Source: a virus. Taken from it: 25,382 bases of DNA. The notes below the pieces were generated by a model that saw nothing but the letters and a program-made list of their open reading frames with translations, was not told the origin of the DNA and did no database searches. The stretch is taken from positions 1-25,382 of the IMG/VR virus record IMGVR_UViG_3300006925_000135; one strand, 5' to 3'. The translations under genes were made by a program, and so were the position numbers. Position 1 is the stretch's first letter. Each line of letters opens with the position of its first letter. Shown piece by piece: positions 5,775 to 14,474 of the stretch.

Positions 5775-6026
5775 ATGAGTACAAAAGAAAAAAAAGTAAC
5801 AGAGGAACAATTAGCTAAAATCAAAGAACAACAAGTAACAATGAACAACAAATTGAGGGACATTGGACTTGTTGAAAATCAAAAACACGTTTTATTACAT
5901 GAATACGCTGGACTTGAGCAAGATATGGAAGCTTATAAAAAAGACCTTGAAAAAGAGTATGGAGCGATTAGTATTGATTTGGAAACAGGTGTTTACAAAG
6001 AAATAGAAAAGCAGGAAGAAAAATAA
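5775..6026 (+). CDS. Coiled-coil hypothetical protein (83 aa)
   Basis: An 83-residue, almost wholly helical protein with heptad-like charge spacing: EEQLAKIKEQQVTMNNKLRD (residues 10-29), then HEYAGLEQDMEAYKKDLEKE. The end, YGAISIDLETGVYKEIEKQ, would form a small hairpin. The layout, two helices and a short hairpin, resembles a prefoldin-like coiled coil, and I have seen similar small proteins near phage lysis and packaging genes. No enzymatic motif is present. The leader contains the A/T palindrome-like sequence also seen before groEL. The next gene begins one base after its stop. Confidence 0.65.
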   Translation: MSTKEKKVTEEQLAKIKEQQVTMNNKLRDIGLVENQKHVLLHEYAGLEQDMEAYKKDLEKEYGAISIDLETGVYKEIEKQEEK

Positions 6027-6027
6027 G

Positions 6028-6258
6028 ATGAGCAGCATTATAAGGAAGATCAGCATCGGTTCTGATTATAAAAATGATGCTATGCATTATTCTGTAGGCC
6101 AGGAGGTATATGGAGGACACAAAATAGCTTATATCATATTTGAAGATACTGATAGTTCTTATAATATTTTTATTAAAAAAAACAATGAAGTATTACCGTG
6201 GAAAAAGTTTAATTCTAACATGGCTATTTCTGTTGAATATAATTTAGAATATGAATAG
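6028..6258 (+). CDS. Conserved-looking hypothetical protein (76 aa)
   Basis: 76 residues with a short predicted beta fold: IIRKISIG, HYSVGQEVYGGHKIAYIIFE, SYNIFIKKNNEVLPWKKF and a last strand AISVEYNLEYE. The pattern RKISIGSDYK...MHYSVGQ.VYGG looks familiar from aquatic phage genomes, where it precedes a GroES-like gene as it does here. The biochemical role is unknown. It starts one base after the coiled-coil gene, and its last eight bases overlap the start of the next gene in another frame, implying translational coupling. A partner role with the GroES-like protein is an inference from that pairing. Confidence 0.65.
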   Translation: MSSIIRKISIGSDYKNDAMHYSVGQEVYGGHKIAYIIFEDTDSSYNIFIKKNNEVLPWKKFNSNMAISVEYNLEYE

Positions 6259-6856
6259 TATCTACGATTTTATCGTTGAGCCTATCGGAGAAAGATACAA
6301 TAATACAACTAAAGTAAATAATAAGGATTTAATATTAAATTGTAATATAGAATCATTTAAGTTTATAAATAAACTTGCTAAAGTTATATCTACGCCAAAA
6401 GCTTATAATACCGTTATAAAAGAAGGTGATGAAATCGTAATTCATCATAATGTTTTTAGAAGATATTATGATATAAAAGGTAAAGAAAAAAATAGCAGTA
6501 AATATTTTAAAGACAATCTTTACTTTTGTCAGCCCGATCAGGTGTATCTTTACAAAAAAAGCGATAAGTGGCATTCGTTTATGGATAGATGCTTTGTTAA
6601 GCCTCTTTTAAATAATGATCCTACAAGCTTAGAAAAAGAACAAAAGTATATTGGTATACTAAAGTATGGCAATAGCTCGTTAAATGCGCTTGAAATAGCA
6701 CCTGGCGACCTTGTAGGGTTTACTCCTAATAGCGAATGGGAGTTTATAATTGACAACGAGCGATTGTATTGTATGAAATCTAATGATATTGTTATTAAAT
6801 ATGAATGTAAAGAAGACCAAACTGAATATAATCCAAGCTGGGCAAAAAGCAGTTGA
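6251..6856 (+). CDS. Double GroES-like (Cpn10-fold) protein, 201 aa
   Basis: The first half reads like a Cpn10 barrel: VEPIGERYNN at the start, an FINKLAKVISTP strand, then IKEGDEIVIHHNVF (residues 56-69), matching the V.GD.V.F segment of GroES. The second half repeats the theme: IGILKYGN (about 134-141), EIAPGDLVGFTP (148-159), then FIIDNERLYCM and NDIVIKYE (165-185), equivalent to GroES closing strands. The protein is therefore about twice GroES length. I recognise it as a phage protein often labelled co-chaperonin GroES-like. It lies just before the terminase genes, 4 kb from groEL/groES, and overlaps the next gene in another frame. It might be an alternative lid or an unrelated structural use of the fold; no GroES mobile loop is obvious. 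Confidence 0.6.
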   Translation: MNSIYDFIVEPIGERYNNTTKVNNKDLILNCNIESFKFINKLAKVISTPKAYNTVIKEGDEIVIHHNVFRRYYDIKGKEKNSSKYFKDNLYFCQPDQVYLYKKSDKWHSFMDRCFVKPLLNNDPTSLEKEQKYIGILKYGNSSLNALEIAPGDLVGFTPNSEWEFIIDNERLYCMKSNDIVIKYECKEDQTEYNPSWAKSS

Positions 6857-7067
6857 GGAGTTAATTAAAGTAGCTAAGGAAGCTATTGTAGATTCAGAAG
6901 ATGACATATCAGCAGATAGATTAAAAAATGCAGCAGCTACCAAAAAGCTAGCAATATTTGATGCATTTGAAATATTAACAAGAATTGAAACCGAAGAAAA
7001 ATTGTTAGAAGATAAATCTGCTAATCAAAAAACATTCGGCGGCTTTGCTGAAAAAAGATCTAAATGA
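6783..7067 (+). CDS. Possible small terminase subunit or packaging-associated protein (94 aa)
   Basis: Helical 94-residue protein. The core NIIQAGQKAVEELIKVAKEA, then DISADRLKNAAATKKLAIFD and AFEILTRIETEEKLLE, suggests two or three helices and an oligomeric fold. The FGGFAEKRSK end is basic. It overlaps the large terminase start by four bases (ATGA, 7064-7067), the classic position of a small terminase, but the sequence lacks a clear helix-turn-helix, so the call is positional. The start is uncertain: ATG at 6783 gives a hydrophobic MILLLN lead and a 74-base overlap with the preceding gene, whereas ATG at 6801 (MNVKKTKLN) removes that lead and still overlaps by 56 bases. I favour 6801 slightly. 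Confidence 0.5.
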   Translation: MILLLNMNVKKTKLNIIQAGQKAVEELIKVAKEAIVDSEDDISADRLKNAAATKKLAIFDAFEILTRIETEEKLLEDKSANQKTFGGFAEKRSK

Positions 7068-9286
7068 TATATAAGCAAACACTATATTCAATAATACCGG
7101 ATTATGTAAAGCCCAATATATTAAAGAAAAAAAATAAACAAAAAAGCTGGGAATACGGATATAACAAAGAGCATGATTTAGTTGTAATAAGTAAATCAGG
7201 CGAGCTTGGCGAAGTGTACGATATTCAAGGTTTAAAAATAGGTTTACCATTAATCAATAGATGCTTTAAAAGATCTAATAATAAACAAGAGCAATATTGG
7301 CAAAAATTTAATTATCCCAAAGAATTACAAAAAATTAAAAGTGTATTTGATTGGAATAATTATCCTGACAATTTTAAAGAACAATGGTACGACTATATAG
7401 ATAATGAATTTAAATATAGAGAAGAAGGTTTTGCGTTCTACAATAATGGTACTGAAACTTATATTACTGGGTCTCATTACATGTACCTGCAGTGGACTAA
7501 GATTGACGTTGGGGCCGCCGACTTTAGGGAATCAAATAGATTATTCTATATTTTCTGGGAAGCGTGTAAAGCAGATACCAGATGTTATGGAATATGTTAC
7601 CTCAAAAACAGACGGTCTGGGTTTAGCTTCATGGCATCGAACGAAACTGTTAACCAGGCAACAATGTCAAGCGACGCGAGATTTGGAATTTTATCAAAAA
7701 CTGGGGCTGATGCCAAAAAAATGTTTACCGATAAAGTCGTTCCAATATCAATCAATTATCCCTTCTTCTTCAAGCCCGTCCAAGATGGTATGGATCGTCC
7801 GAAAACAGAGCTTGCTTACCGAGTGCCCGCCTCCAAACTAACTCGGCGCAAGATAGAAGTAGGCGAACAATTAGCTGAAATTGATGGGCTTGATACTACA
7901 ATCGACTGGAAAAATACAGGCGATAATTCATATGATGGAGAAAAGCTAAAGCTTTTAGTTCATGATGAATCTGGTAAATGGGAAAGACCAGATAATATAA
8001 TTAACAATTGGAGAGTAACCAAAACAACATTAAGACTAGGTAGCAGGGTAGTCGGAAAATGTATGATGGGTTCTACATCAAATGCTTTAGATAAAGGAGG
8101 TAATAATTTTAAAAAATTATATGAAGGATCAGATGTTACTAAAAGAAACCGCAACGGACAGACTAGCTCAGGATTATATTCTTTGTTCATACCTATGGAA
8201 TGGAATTACGAGGGATTCATTGATATGCATGGAATACCTGTATTCGATACACCGGAAAAGCTAGTCAAAAGTATTGATGGCACAGACATAGATACTGGAG
8301 TTATTGATTATTGGATGAATGAAGTTGATGGATTAAAAAAAGATCAAGACGCATTAAATGAATTCTATCGTCAATTTCCTAGAACAACACAGCACGCGTT
8401 TCGAGATGAAACAAAACAATCTTTATTTAATCTAACTAAAATATACGAGCAGATAGATTATGTTGAAGAAATGAAGTATACAGGTCTTATAACGCAAGGA
8501 AATTTTCAATGGCAAGGTGGCGTTAAAGATTCAGTAGTTGAGTTCGCGCCTAATAACAACGGACGGTTTTTTATTTCATGGATCCCGCCACATAATATGC
8601 AAAATAGGTCTATTGCAAAAGGTAATTTAAGATACCCGGCTAATGAACATTGCGGGGCATTTGGATGTGATAGTTATGATATATCCGGCACAGTTGATGG
8701 TAGAGGGTCTAAAGGCTCATTACATGGACTAACAAAATTTACCATGGAAGATATACCCCCTAACCATTTCTTTTTAGAATATATATCACGACCTGATAAT
8801 GCTGAAATATTTTTTGAAGATGTACTTATGGCTTTAGTATTTTATGGAATGCCAATACTTGCAGAAAATAATAAGCCGAGGTTATTATATTATTTAAAAA
8901 GAAGAGGCTATAGAGGATATTCTATGAATAGACCTGATAAAGTTTATAATAAATTATCAATAACAGAAAGAGAAATAGGAGGAGTGCCTAACTCAAGTGA
9001 AGATATGAAGCAGGCTCATGCAGCTGCTATAGAATCTTATATTGATTCTCATGTAGGGTTTAACGGAGAAACTCACGGAGACTTATATTTTACAAGAACA
9101 TTAAACGATTGGTCAAAATTTAATCTTAATAACAGAACAAAACACGATGCTTCTATAAGTTCTGGGCTCGCTATAATGGCTTGTAATAAAAATAAATATG
9201 CTCCAGTAGCTAAAAAAGTTTTTAAACCAATGAACTTAGGAATAAAAAGATATAATAACGATGGTTCTACATCAAAAATAATTTAG
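7064..9286 (+). CDS. terL: Terminase large subunit (packaging ATPase and nuclease)
   Basis: DNA-packaging motor, 740 residues. The N-terminal ATPase has its P-loop at residues 181-188, KNRRSGFS, where the usual GK[ST] is replaced by G-F-S. Walker B is KLLVHDE with D301-E302, followed by the coupling motif GKCMMGSTSNA around 325-340. The C-terminal RNase H-type nuclease shows AFGCDSYD (D536, D539), a middle acidic pair in EIFFEDVLMALVFYG, and the closing HDASISSGLA (D695). These give the metal-binding acidic triad. The length is large but usual for podoviruses of Bacteroidota, including crAss-like ones. It is coupled to the upstream gene by ATGA, and portal follows after four bases. GC content is raised across roughly 7480-7870, over the P-loop. 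Confidence 0.93.
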   Translation: MIYKQTLYSIIPDYVKPNILKKKNKQKSWEYGYNKEHDLVVISKSGELGEVYDIQGLKIGLPLINRCFKRSNNKQEQYWQKFNYPKELQKIKSVFDWNNYPDNFKEQWYDYIDNEFKYREEGFAFYNNGTETYITGSHYMYLQWTKIDVGAADFRESNRLFYIFWEACKADTRCYGICYLKNRRSGFSFMASNETVNQATMSSDARFGILSKTGADAKKMFTDKVVPISINYPFFFKPVQDGMDRPKTELAYRVPASKLTRRKIEVGEQLAEIDGLDTTIDWKNTGDNSYDGEKLKLLVHDESGKWERPDNIINNWRVTKTTLRLGSRVVGKCMMGSTSNALDKGGNNFKKLYEGSDVTKRNRNGQTSSGLYSLFIPMEWNYEGFIDMHGIPVFDTPEKLVKSIDGTDIDTGVIDYWMNEVDGLKKDQDALNEFYRQFPRTTQHAFRDETKQSLFNLTKIYEQIDYVEEMKYTGLITQGNFQWQGGVKDSVVEFAPNNNGRFFISWIPPHNMQNRSIAKGNLRYPANEHCGAFGCDSYDISGTVDGRGSKGSLHGLTKFTMEDIPPNHFFLEYISRPDNAEIFFEDVLMALVFYGMPILAENNKPRLLYYLKRRGYRGYSMNRPDKVYNKLSITEREIGGVPNSSEDMKQAHAAAIESYIDSHVGFNGETHGDLYFTRTLNDWSKFNLNNRTKHDASISSGLAIMACNKNKYAPVAKKVFKPMNLGIKRYNNDGSTSKII

Positions 9287-9290
9287 ATAA

Positions 9291-11705
9291 ATGATTAATA
9301 CTAATTATAACAGTTCATTCCCAGATCAGGTAGTACCTGATTCAGTAAAGAATAGTTATGACTATGGGCTACAAGTTGCTCAAGCTATAGAAAATGAGTG
9401 GTTTCGGCAAGATATTGGGGGCGAAAGGTATTTACAGAACTTTCAGAATTATCATAGATTAAGACTATATGCTAGAGGCGAGCAGCCAATACAAAAATAT
9501 AAAGATGAATTATCTATTAATGGTGATTTATCTTATTTAAATTTAGATTGGAAAATTGTACCAGTAATACCTAAGTTTGTAGACATTGTAGTTAATGGCA
9601 TGACTGATAAAGGTTATGAAATAAAATCATTTGCTACTGACCCATTTGCTCTTAAAGAAAGAACTCAATTTGCTTTTAATGCAATACGCGATATAATTAA
9701 TAAAGAACAAATAGAGCAGTTAAATGAATTGACTGGAGGTAATTTTTATGCATCAGCCGATCCGGGTAGTTTGCCTTCCTCACAAGAAGAGCTTGATTTA
9801 TATTTACAATTAAACTATAAGCAAAGTGTTGAAATTGCTGAAGAAGAAATAATTAAAAATGTTTTTTCTTATAATAAATATGACGATATACAAAGACGTA
9901 TAGCTTATGATTTAGCTGTGTTAGGCATTGGGGTATCTAAAACTAGCTTTAATTTTTCAGAAGGTATTACGGTTGATTATGTAGATCCAGCGTCGGTAGT
10001 ATATTCTTATACAGAAGACCCTAACTTTGAAGATATATATTATGTAGGTGAAGTAAAAAACTTAAGTCTTTCAGAAGTAAAAAGATTATATCCTCAGCTT
10101 ACAGATGATGATCTTAAGGAAATACAAAAATATAAAGGGCCTACCAACTACAGTAATTATGTAAGAAATTATGGTGGTCAAAATGATGATAATTTAGTTT
10201 CTATATTATTTTTTGAATATAAAACATATACAAACCAAGTATTTAAATTAAAAAATACTGATCAAGGATTAGAAAAAATATTAGAAAAAGACGACACTTT
10301 TAATCCGCCAGAAAATGATAACTTTAGCAGAGTATCTAGAAGTATAGAGGTATTATACACAGGGGCAAAAGTTATGGGTATGAGCAAAATTATAGATTGG
10401 AAGATGGCAGAAAATATGACTCGCCCTAGTTCTGATGTTACAAAAGTAAATATGAATTACTCTATATGTGCGCCTAGAATGTATAAGGGCCGCATAGATT
10501 CTATTGTTAGTCGTATTACAAGCTTTGCTGACATGATACAGCTAACTCATTTAAAATTACAACAAGTATTATCAAGAGTAGTGCCAGATGGGGTTTATTT
10601 AGATATGGATGGTCTTGCTGAAGTTGATTTAGGTAATGGCACAAACTATAACCCAGCAGAAGCATTAAACATGTATTTCCAGACAGGTAGCATTGTTGGA
10701 CGCTCTTTGACTCAAGACGGAGATCTTAATAGAGGTAAAGTTCCAATTCAAGAGCTACAATCATCTAGCGGAATGTCTAAAGTTCAAGCTTTAATATCTA
10801 CTTATCAATATTATTTACAAATGATAAGAGATGTTACAGGGCTGAATGAGGCTGTTGATGGAAGTATGCCTGACAAGAATGCATTAGTTGGTTTACAAAA
10901 AATGGCAGCCGCTAATTCTAATGTAGCTACTAGACATATACTAAAAGCTTTAATGTATATAACTATTAAAATAGCAGAAAACATAAGTCTGAGGGCTAAT
11001 GATGCTTTACAATTCCCATTAACAAGAGAAGCTTTATTAAATAGCATCAACACATTTAATGTAAATACATTGCAAGAAATGGAAAAAGTAGCAATGCACG
11101 ATTTTGGTATATTTTTAGAATTAGAACCAGATGAAGAAGAAAAAGCTAAGCTTGAACAAAATATACAAGTTGCATTGCAAGGGGGAGGCATTGATTTAGA
11201 TGATGCTATTGATATTAGAGAAGTTTCAAACATAAAACTTGCCAATCAATTATTAAAATTAAAACGAAAAGAAAAACAAGCAGATGCGCAAGCGGCCCAG
11301 CAGGCTAATATTCAAGCTCAAGCTCAGGCTAACGCACAGGCTTCCGAAGCGGCGGCAATGGCTGAAGTACAAAAACAACAAGCTTTAGCTGAAACAAAAG
11401 TACAAATTGAAAAAGCTAAATCAGATTTTGAAATTGCTAGAATGGAGCAAGAAGCATTAATTAAAAAACAATTAATGGCAGAAGAGTTTAATTATAATAT
11501 ACAATTAGCTCAAGCGCAAGCATCTGCAACAACAGAAAAAGAACAAGAAATAGAAGATAGAAAAGATAAACGCGTAAGAATACAAGGTACACAGCAATCT
11601 GAACTTATCGATCAAAGAAAAAATGATTTATTACCTAAAGATTTTGAATCAGCAGGTAATGATAATTTAAGTGGCTTTGGCTTAGAACAATTTGAGCCAA
11701 GGTAA
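9291..11705 (+). CDS. Portal protein (804 aa)
   Basis: Dodecameric ring at the head vertex through which DNA is packaged and ejected. Evidence: position directly after terL, length of 804 residues, and an N-terminal part with RLYARGEQPIQKYK and WKIVPVIPKFVDIVVNGM (about residues 60-105). A stem-like segment follows, with SVARR-type spacing, then a long helix region. From about residue 640 an Ala/Gln-rich coiled coil runs (AQAQANAQASEAAAMAEVQ). The end, with KRVRIQGTQQSELIDQRK and FGLEQFEPR, is a pattern I recognise from portals of Bacteroidota phages. The Ala/Gln-rich barrel may reach into the head. The start at 9291 gives a natural MINTNYNSSFPDQ lead. Confidence 0.88.
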   Translation: MINTNYNSSFPDQVVPDSVKNSYDYGLQVAQAIENEWFRQDIGGERYLQNFQNYHRLRLYARGEQPIQKYKDELSINGDLSYLNLDWKIVPVIPKFVDIVVNGMTDKGYEIKSFATDPFALKERTQFAFNAIRDIINKEQIEQLNELTGGNFYASADPGSLPSSQEELDLYLQLNYKQSVEIAEEEIIKNVFSYNKYDDIQRRIAYDLAVLGIGVSKTSFNFSEGITVDYVDPASVVYSYTEDPNFEDIYYVGEVKNLSLSEVKRLYPQLTDDDLKEIQKYKGPTNYSNYVRNYGGQNDDNLVSILFFEYKTYTNQVFKLKNTDQGLEKILEKDDTFNPPENDNFSRVSRSIEVLYTGAKVMGMSKIIDWKMAENMTRPSSDVTKVNMNYSICAPRMYKGRIDSIVSRITSFADMIQLTHLKLQQVLSRVVPDGVYLDMDGLAEVDLGNGTNYNPAEALNMYFQTGSIVGRSLTQDGDLNRGKVPIQELQSSSGMSKVQALISTYQYYLQMIRDVTGLNEAVDGSMPDKNALVGLQKMAAANSNVATRHILKALMYITIKIAENISLRANDALQFPLTREALLNSINTFNVNTLQEMEKVAMHDFGIFLELEPDEEEKAKLEQNIQVALQGGGIDLDDAIDIREVSNIKLANQLLKLKRKEKQADAQAAQQANIQAQAQANAQASEAAAMAEVQKQQALAETKVQIEKAKSDFEIARMEQEALIKKQLMAEEFNYNIQLAQAQASATTEKEQEIEDRKDKRVRIQGTQQSELIDQRKNDLLPKDFESAGNDNLSGFGLEQFEPR

Positions 11706-11736
11706 ATTTTATTAATTAATTTTATATTATCATATT

Positions 11737-12942
11737 ATGTCAACAGAAGTAAAACAAGAAGGAGATTTTAAAATTAAAAAAAGAACTCCAAAAAAATTAG
11801 CAGGTGAGCAAGACATTATTAAAGTTGATCTTTCTAAACCTCCAGTAGAAATTAAAAAAGAAGAAGATGCCGTTCAAAAGCCAAGCACAAAGAAAGTGGA
11901 TGTACATGAATCATCCGGAGATGGCAAAGAGGTGGGAAAAGGAAACGCCGAAGAACAAGTCATTGCCGAAAAAACTGAAGAAAAATTAGTAGAAGAATCT
12001 CCAATACAAATTATTGAAGATGAAGAAAATAATTCTGAAGAGACAAGAGTGGATGGAAGCAATGAGACTCCCTCTGCCCCATCGGAACAAAAAGAAATAT
12101 TACAGGAAACAAAAGCACAAGAGCTTCCAGAAGGAGTAGATAAGCTTATAAAGTTTATGGAAGAAACCGGGGGAGATGTACAAGACTATGCTAGACTAAA
12201 TGCTGATTACTCAAATGTAGATAATAATACATTATTAAGAGAATATTATAAACAGAATAAGCCTCATTTAGATTCAGAAGACGTAAATCTATTATTAGAA
12301 GATTTTACATGGGATGAAGAAGTGGATGAGGATAGAGACATACGCAAGAAAAAAATAGCGTATAAAGAAGAAGTTGCAAAAGCCAAAAACTTTTTAGAGC
12401 AAACTAAGAGTAAATATTACGAGGAAATTAAACTAAGGCCTGGTACTACTCAAGAGCAACAAAAAGCGACTGACTTTTTTAACCGATACAATGAAGAGCA
12501 AAAGCGTAATGACGCAGTTCGGGAAGGGTTCATTAATACAACTAAAGATTATTTTTCTAATGATTTCAAAGGTTTTGATTTTAAATTAGGAGAAAAGAAA
12601 GTTAGATATGGTATTAAAGATCCTGAATCAACTGCTGATAATCAAAAAGATCTTACAGACTTCGTCGGGACGTTCCTAGACAAAGATGGTCAAATGAAAG
12701 ATCCCGCTGGTTATCATAAAGCGATTTATGCTGCCCGCAATGCCGATACTATGGCAACACATTTCTACGAGCAAGGCCGTGCCGATGCCATTAAAGAACA
12801 AGTTGCTAAAACTAAAAACATAACCACTGAGCCAAGGCAGACTGCCCCGGGCGATGTATTTGTTAATGGATTAAAAGTAAAAGCTATTAGCGGACTAGAC
12901 TCTTCAAAACTTAAAATTAGAACAAAAAAATTTAACAATTAA
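11737..12942 (+). CDS. Probable capsid scaffolding protein (401 aa)
   Basis: Lies between portal and major capsid genes, the standard scaffold position. The N-terminal 130 residues are very acidic and low-complexity (Glu/Lys/Ser/Thr-rich, with EQVIAEKTEEKLVEE and IIEDEENNSEETR), probably disordered. The middle is helical and charged (REYYKQNKPHLDSEDVNLLL, EEVAKAKNFLEQTKSKYYEE). The C-terminus turns basic (LDSSKLKIRTKKFNN), which in known scaffolds is the capsid-binding end. No enzymatic motif is visible and no protease domain accompanies it. An alternative is an internal head protein. An A/T-rich 31-base leader precedes it, and the capsid gene starts ten bases after its stop. Confidence 0.7.
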   Translation: MSTEVKQEGDFKIKKRTPKKLAGEQDIIKVDLSKPPVEIKKEEDAVQKPSTKKVDVHESSGDGKEVGKGNAEEQVIAEKTEEKLVEESPIQIIEDEENNSEETRVDGSNETPSAPSEQKEILQETKAQELPEGVDKLIKFMEETGGDVQDYARLNADYSNVDNNTLLREYYKQNKPHLDSEDVNLLLEDFTWDEEVDEDRDIRKKKIAYKEEVAKAKNFLEQTKSKYYEEIKLRPGTTQEQQKATDFFNRYNEEQKRNDAVREGFINTTKDYFSNDFKGFDFKLGEKKVRYGIKDPESTADNQKDLTDFVGTFLDKDGQMKDPAGYHKAIYAARNADTMATHFYEQGRADAIKEQVAKTKNITTEPRQTAPGDVFVNGLKVKAISGLDSSKLKIRTKKFNN

Positions 12943-12952
12943 AATTTAAAGA

Positions 12953-14398
12953 ATGGCAAATGTAGTACCCTCGTTTGGGTCAATTAAACCTAGTCAGAAA
13001 CAACAAGTTCTGTCTACAAATTATCTGCAATTTACAGATAAAGCTGGCGACGATTTTTCAGATTTCGCAGCACAATATCTTCCTGAGATCTACGAACAAG
13101 AAGTAGAGCGATATGGAAACCGAACTCTTTCTGGATTTCTACGTATGGTAGGAGCAGAAATGCCTATGACTTCTGATCAAGTAATTTGGTCAGAACAAAA
13201 TAGATTGCACATTGCATATAATAACGTAACTAAAGCTAGCGCAACAACTTTAACTTTTGTACTTAATGCAACTGCTGGCGCTAACTTCGTTGATAATGCA
13301 ATTTCTATCAACCAAACTATTGTAGTATTGAATCCTACTACTGGAGCTGAAGTAAAAGCTTTAGTAACCAATAGTGTAGATACATCTGCTACTTTAGCAA
13401 CAATTACTGTAGCTACATATACTGGAGCTGATCTTGCTGCTACGTTTGGTGCCGGAGCCCCTACAAATCTTAAAATATTTGTATATGGTTCTGAATATAG
13501 AAAAGGGACTGGAGATGCTGACATTAGAAGCGTAACCCCATCTTTCACTCAATTTAACAATTCACCAATTATTATTAAAGAAAAGTATGTGGTCAATGGA
13601 TCAGATATGGCTCAGATTGGTTGGGTTGAAGTTGCTACTGAGGATGGAACATCTGGATACCTATGGTATTTAAAAGCTGAGTCTGAAACTCGTTTGAGAT
13701 TTGAGGATTATCTTGAAATGTCTATGGTTGAAGGTGAAAAAGCTGCTGCAGGTTCTGGAGTTGCTGGTATTGCTGCTGACTATGGCGGAACTGAAGGTCT
13801 TTTTGCTGCTATCAATGCTAGAGGTAATGTACTAAATAACTTTAGTGCTGCTGCTGGTCTTGGTGAATTTGACAGCATTCTTAAAAATCTTGATACTCAA
13901 GGTGCTATTGAAGAGAACATGCTTTTCTTAAATAGAAAAACTTCTTTGGATTTTGATGATATGCTAGGTGCTATTTCTTCCGGTATTGGAGGAGGTACTG
14001 CTTTTGGTCTATTTGAAAACTCTGAAGAAATGGCTTTGAATCTTGGTTTCTCAGGATTTAGAAGAGGTTCTTATGACTTTTATAAAACTGACTGGAAATA
14101 TCTTAATGACGCTTCAACTAGAGGTGGAGTAGCTGTTTCAGCAATTGATGGAGTTCTTATTCCTGCTGGTACATCAACTGTATACGATCAAATCTTAGGT
14201 TCTAATATTCGTAGACCTTTCTTACATGTTCGTTACAGAGCTTCACAAACTGAAGATAGAAGAATGAAATCCTGGATTACTGGATCTGCTGGAGGTGCTT
14301 ATACTTCTGACATTGACTCTATGGATGTTCACTTCTTGTCTGAAAGATGTTTATGTGTACAAGGTGCTAACAATTTCGTATTGTTTACTGCATCATAA
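12953..14398 (+). CDS. Major capsid protein, HK97 fold (481 aa)
   Basis: Shell-forming protein of 481 residues. The N-terminal arm has FAAQYLPEIYEQEVERYGNR. The region GSDMAQIGWVEVATEDGTSG, followed by YLWYLKAESETRLRFEDYLE (about residues 219-260), is the conserved spine-helix and P-domain block of capsid proteins of Bacteroidota podoviruses, including crAss-like phages. The Thr/Ala-rich part at about 95-175 looks like an inserted surface domain. The end (DSMDVHFLSERCLCVQGANN) is beta-rich. Codons favour GGT, GCT and CTT far more than in neighbouring genes, matching very high expression. A strong terminator lies directly downstream. The fold assignment rests on recognition of the sequence pattern and gene order. 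Confidence 0.9.
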   Translation: MANVVPSFGSIKPSQKQQVLSTNYLQFTDKAGDDFSDFAAQYLPEIYEQEVERYGNRTLSGFLRMVGAEMPMTSDQVIWSEQNRLHIAYNNVTKASATTLTFVLNATAGANFVDNAISINQTIVVLNPTTGAEVKALVTNSVDTSATLATITVATYTGADLAATFGAGAPTNLKIFVYGSEYRKGTGDADIRSVTPSFTQFNNSPIIIKEKYVVNGSDMAQIGWVEVATEDGTSGYLWYLKAESETRLRFEDYLEMSMVEGEKAAAGSGVAGIAADYGGTEGLFAAINARGNVLNNFSAAAGLGEFDSILKNLDTQGAIEENMLFLNRKTSLDFDDMLGAISSGIGGGTAFGLFENSEEMALNLGFSGFRRGSYDFYKTDWKYLNDASTRGGVAVSAIDGVLIPAGTSTVYDQILGSNIRRPFLHVRYRASQTEDRRMKSWITGSAGGAYTSDIDSMDVHFLSERCLCVQGANNFVLFTAS

Positions 14399-14410
14399 TT
14401 TACCTGGTAT

Positions 14411-14450
14411 AAATTACCCTCGTTGTATTAACGGGGGTAGTTTTTACCTT
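14411..14450 (+). terminator. Strong rho-independent terminator after the capsid gene
   Basis: TACCCTCGTT (14415-14424) pairs with AACGGGGGTA (14430-14439) over ten base pairs with a single G-T wobble, around a GTATT loop. The stem can be extended outward by A-T pairs (14411-14414 with 14440-14443), and the 3' side runs into GTTTTTACC. It lies 13 bases past the capsid stop. It would cut transcript levels after the most abundant product, with read-through or a new start serving the genes beyond. Confidence 0.88.
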
Positions 14451-14474
14451 TTAACTATTTAATTTTATTATATC

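Noticed and set aside
7404-7841. 145-codon + strand frame inside terL
   Set aside because: It overlaps the ATPase domain in another frame and its protein looks random. The high GC there removes stop codons in other frames, which explains its length. Kept only as a note to the GC-patch finding.
10811-11245. 144-codon antisense frame in the portal gene
   Set aside because: Ser/Ile/Phe-rich product typical of the complement of an AT-rich gene; no other sign of a gene.
11279-11345. Ala/Gln repeat of the portal read as a DNA repeat array
   Set aside because: The GCTCAAGCTCAGGCTAACGC-type run is codon-level low complexity in a coiled coil, with irregular period; not a CRISPR or origin iteron.
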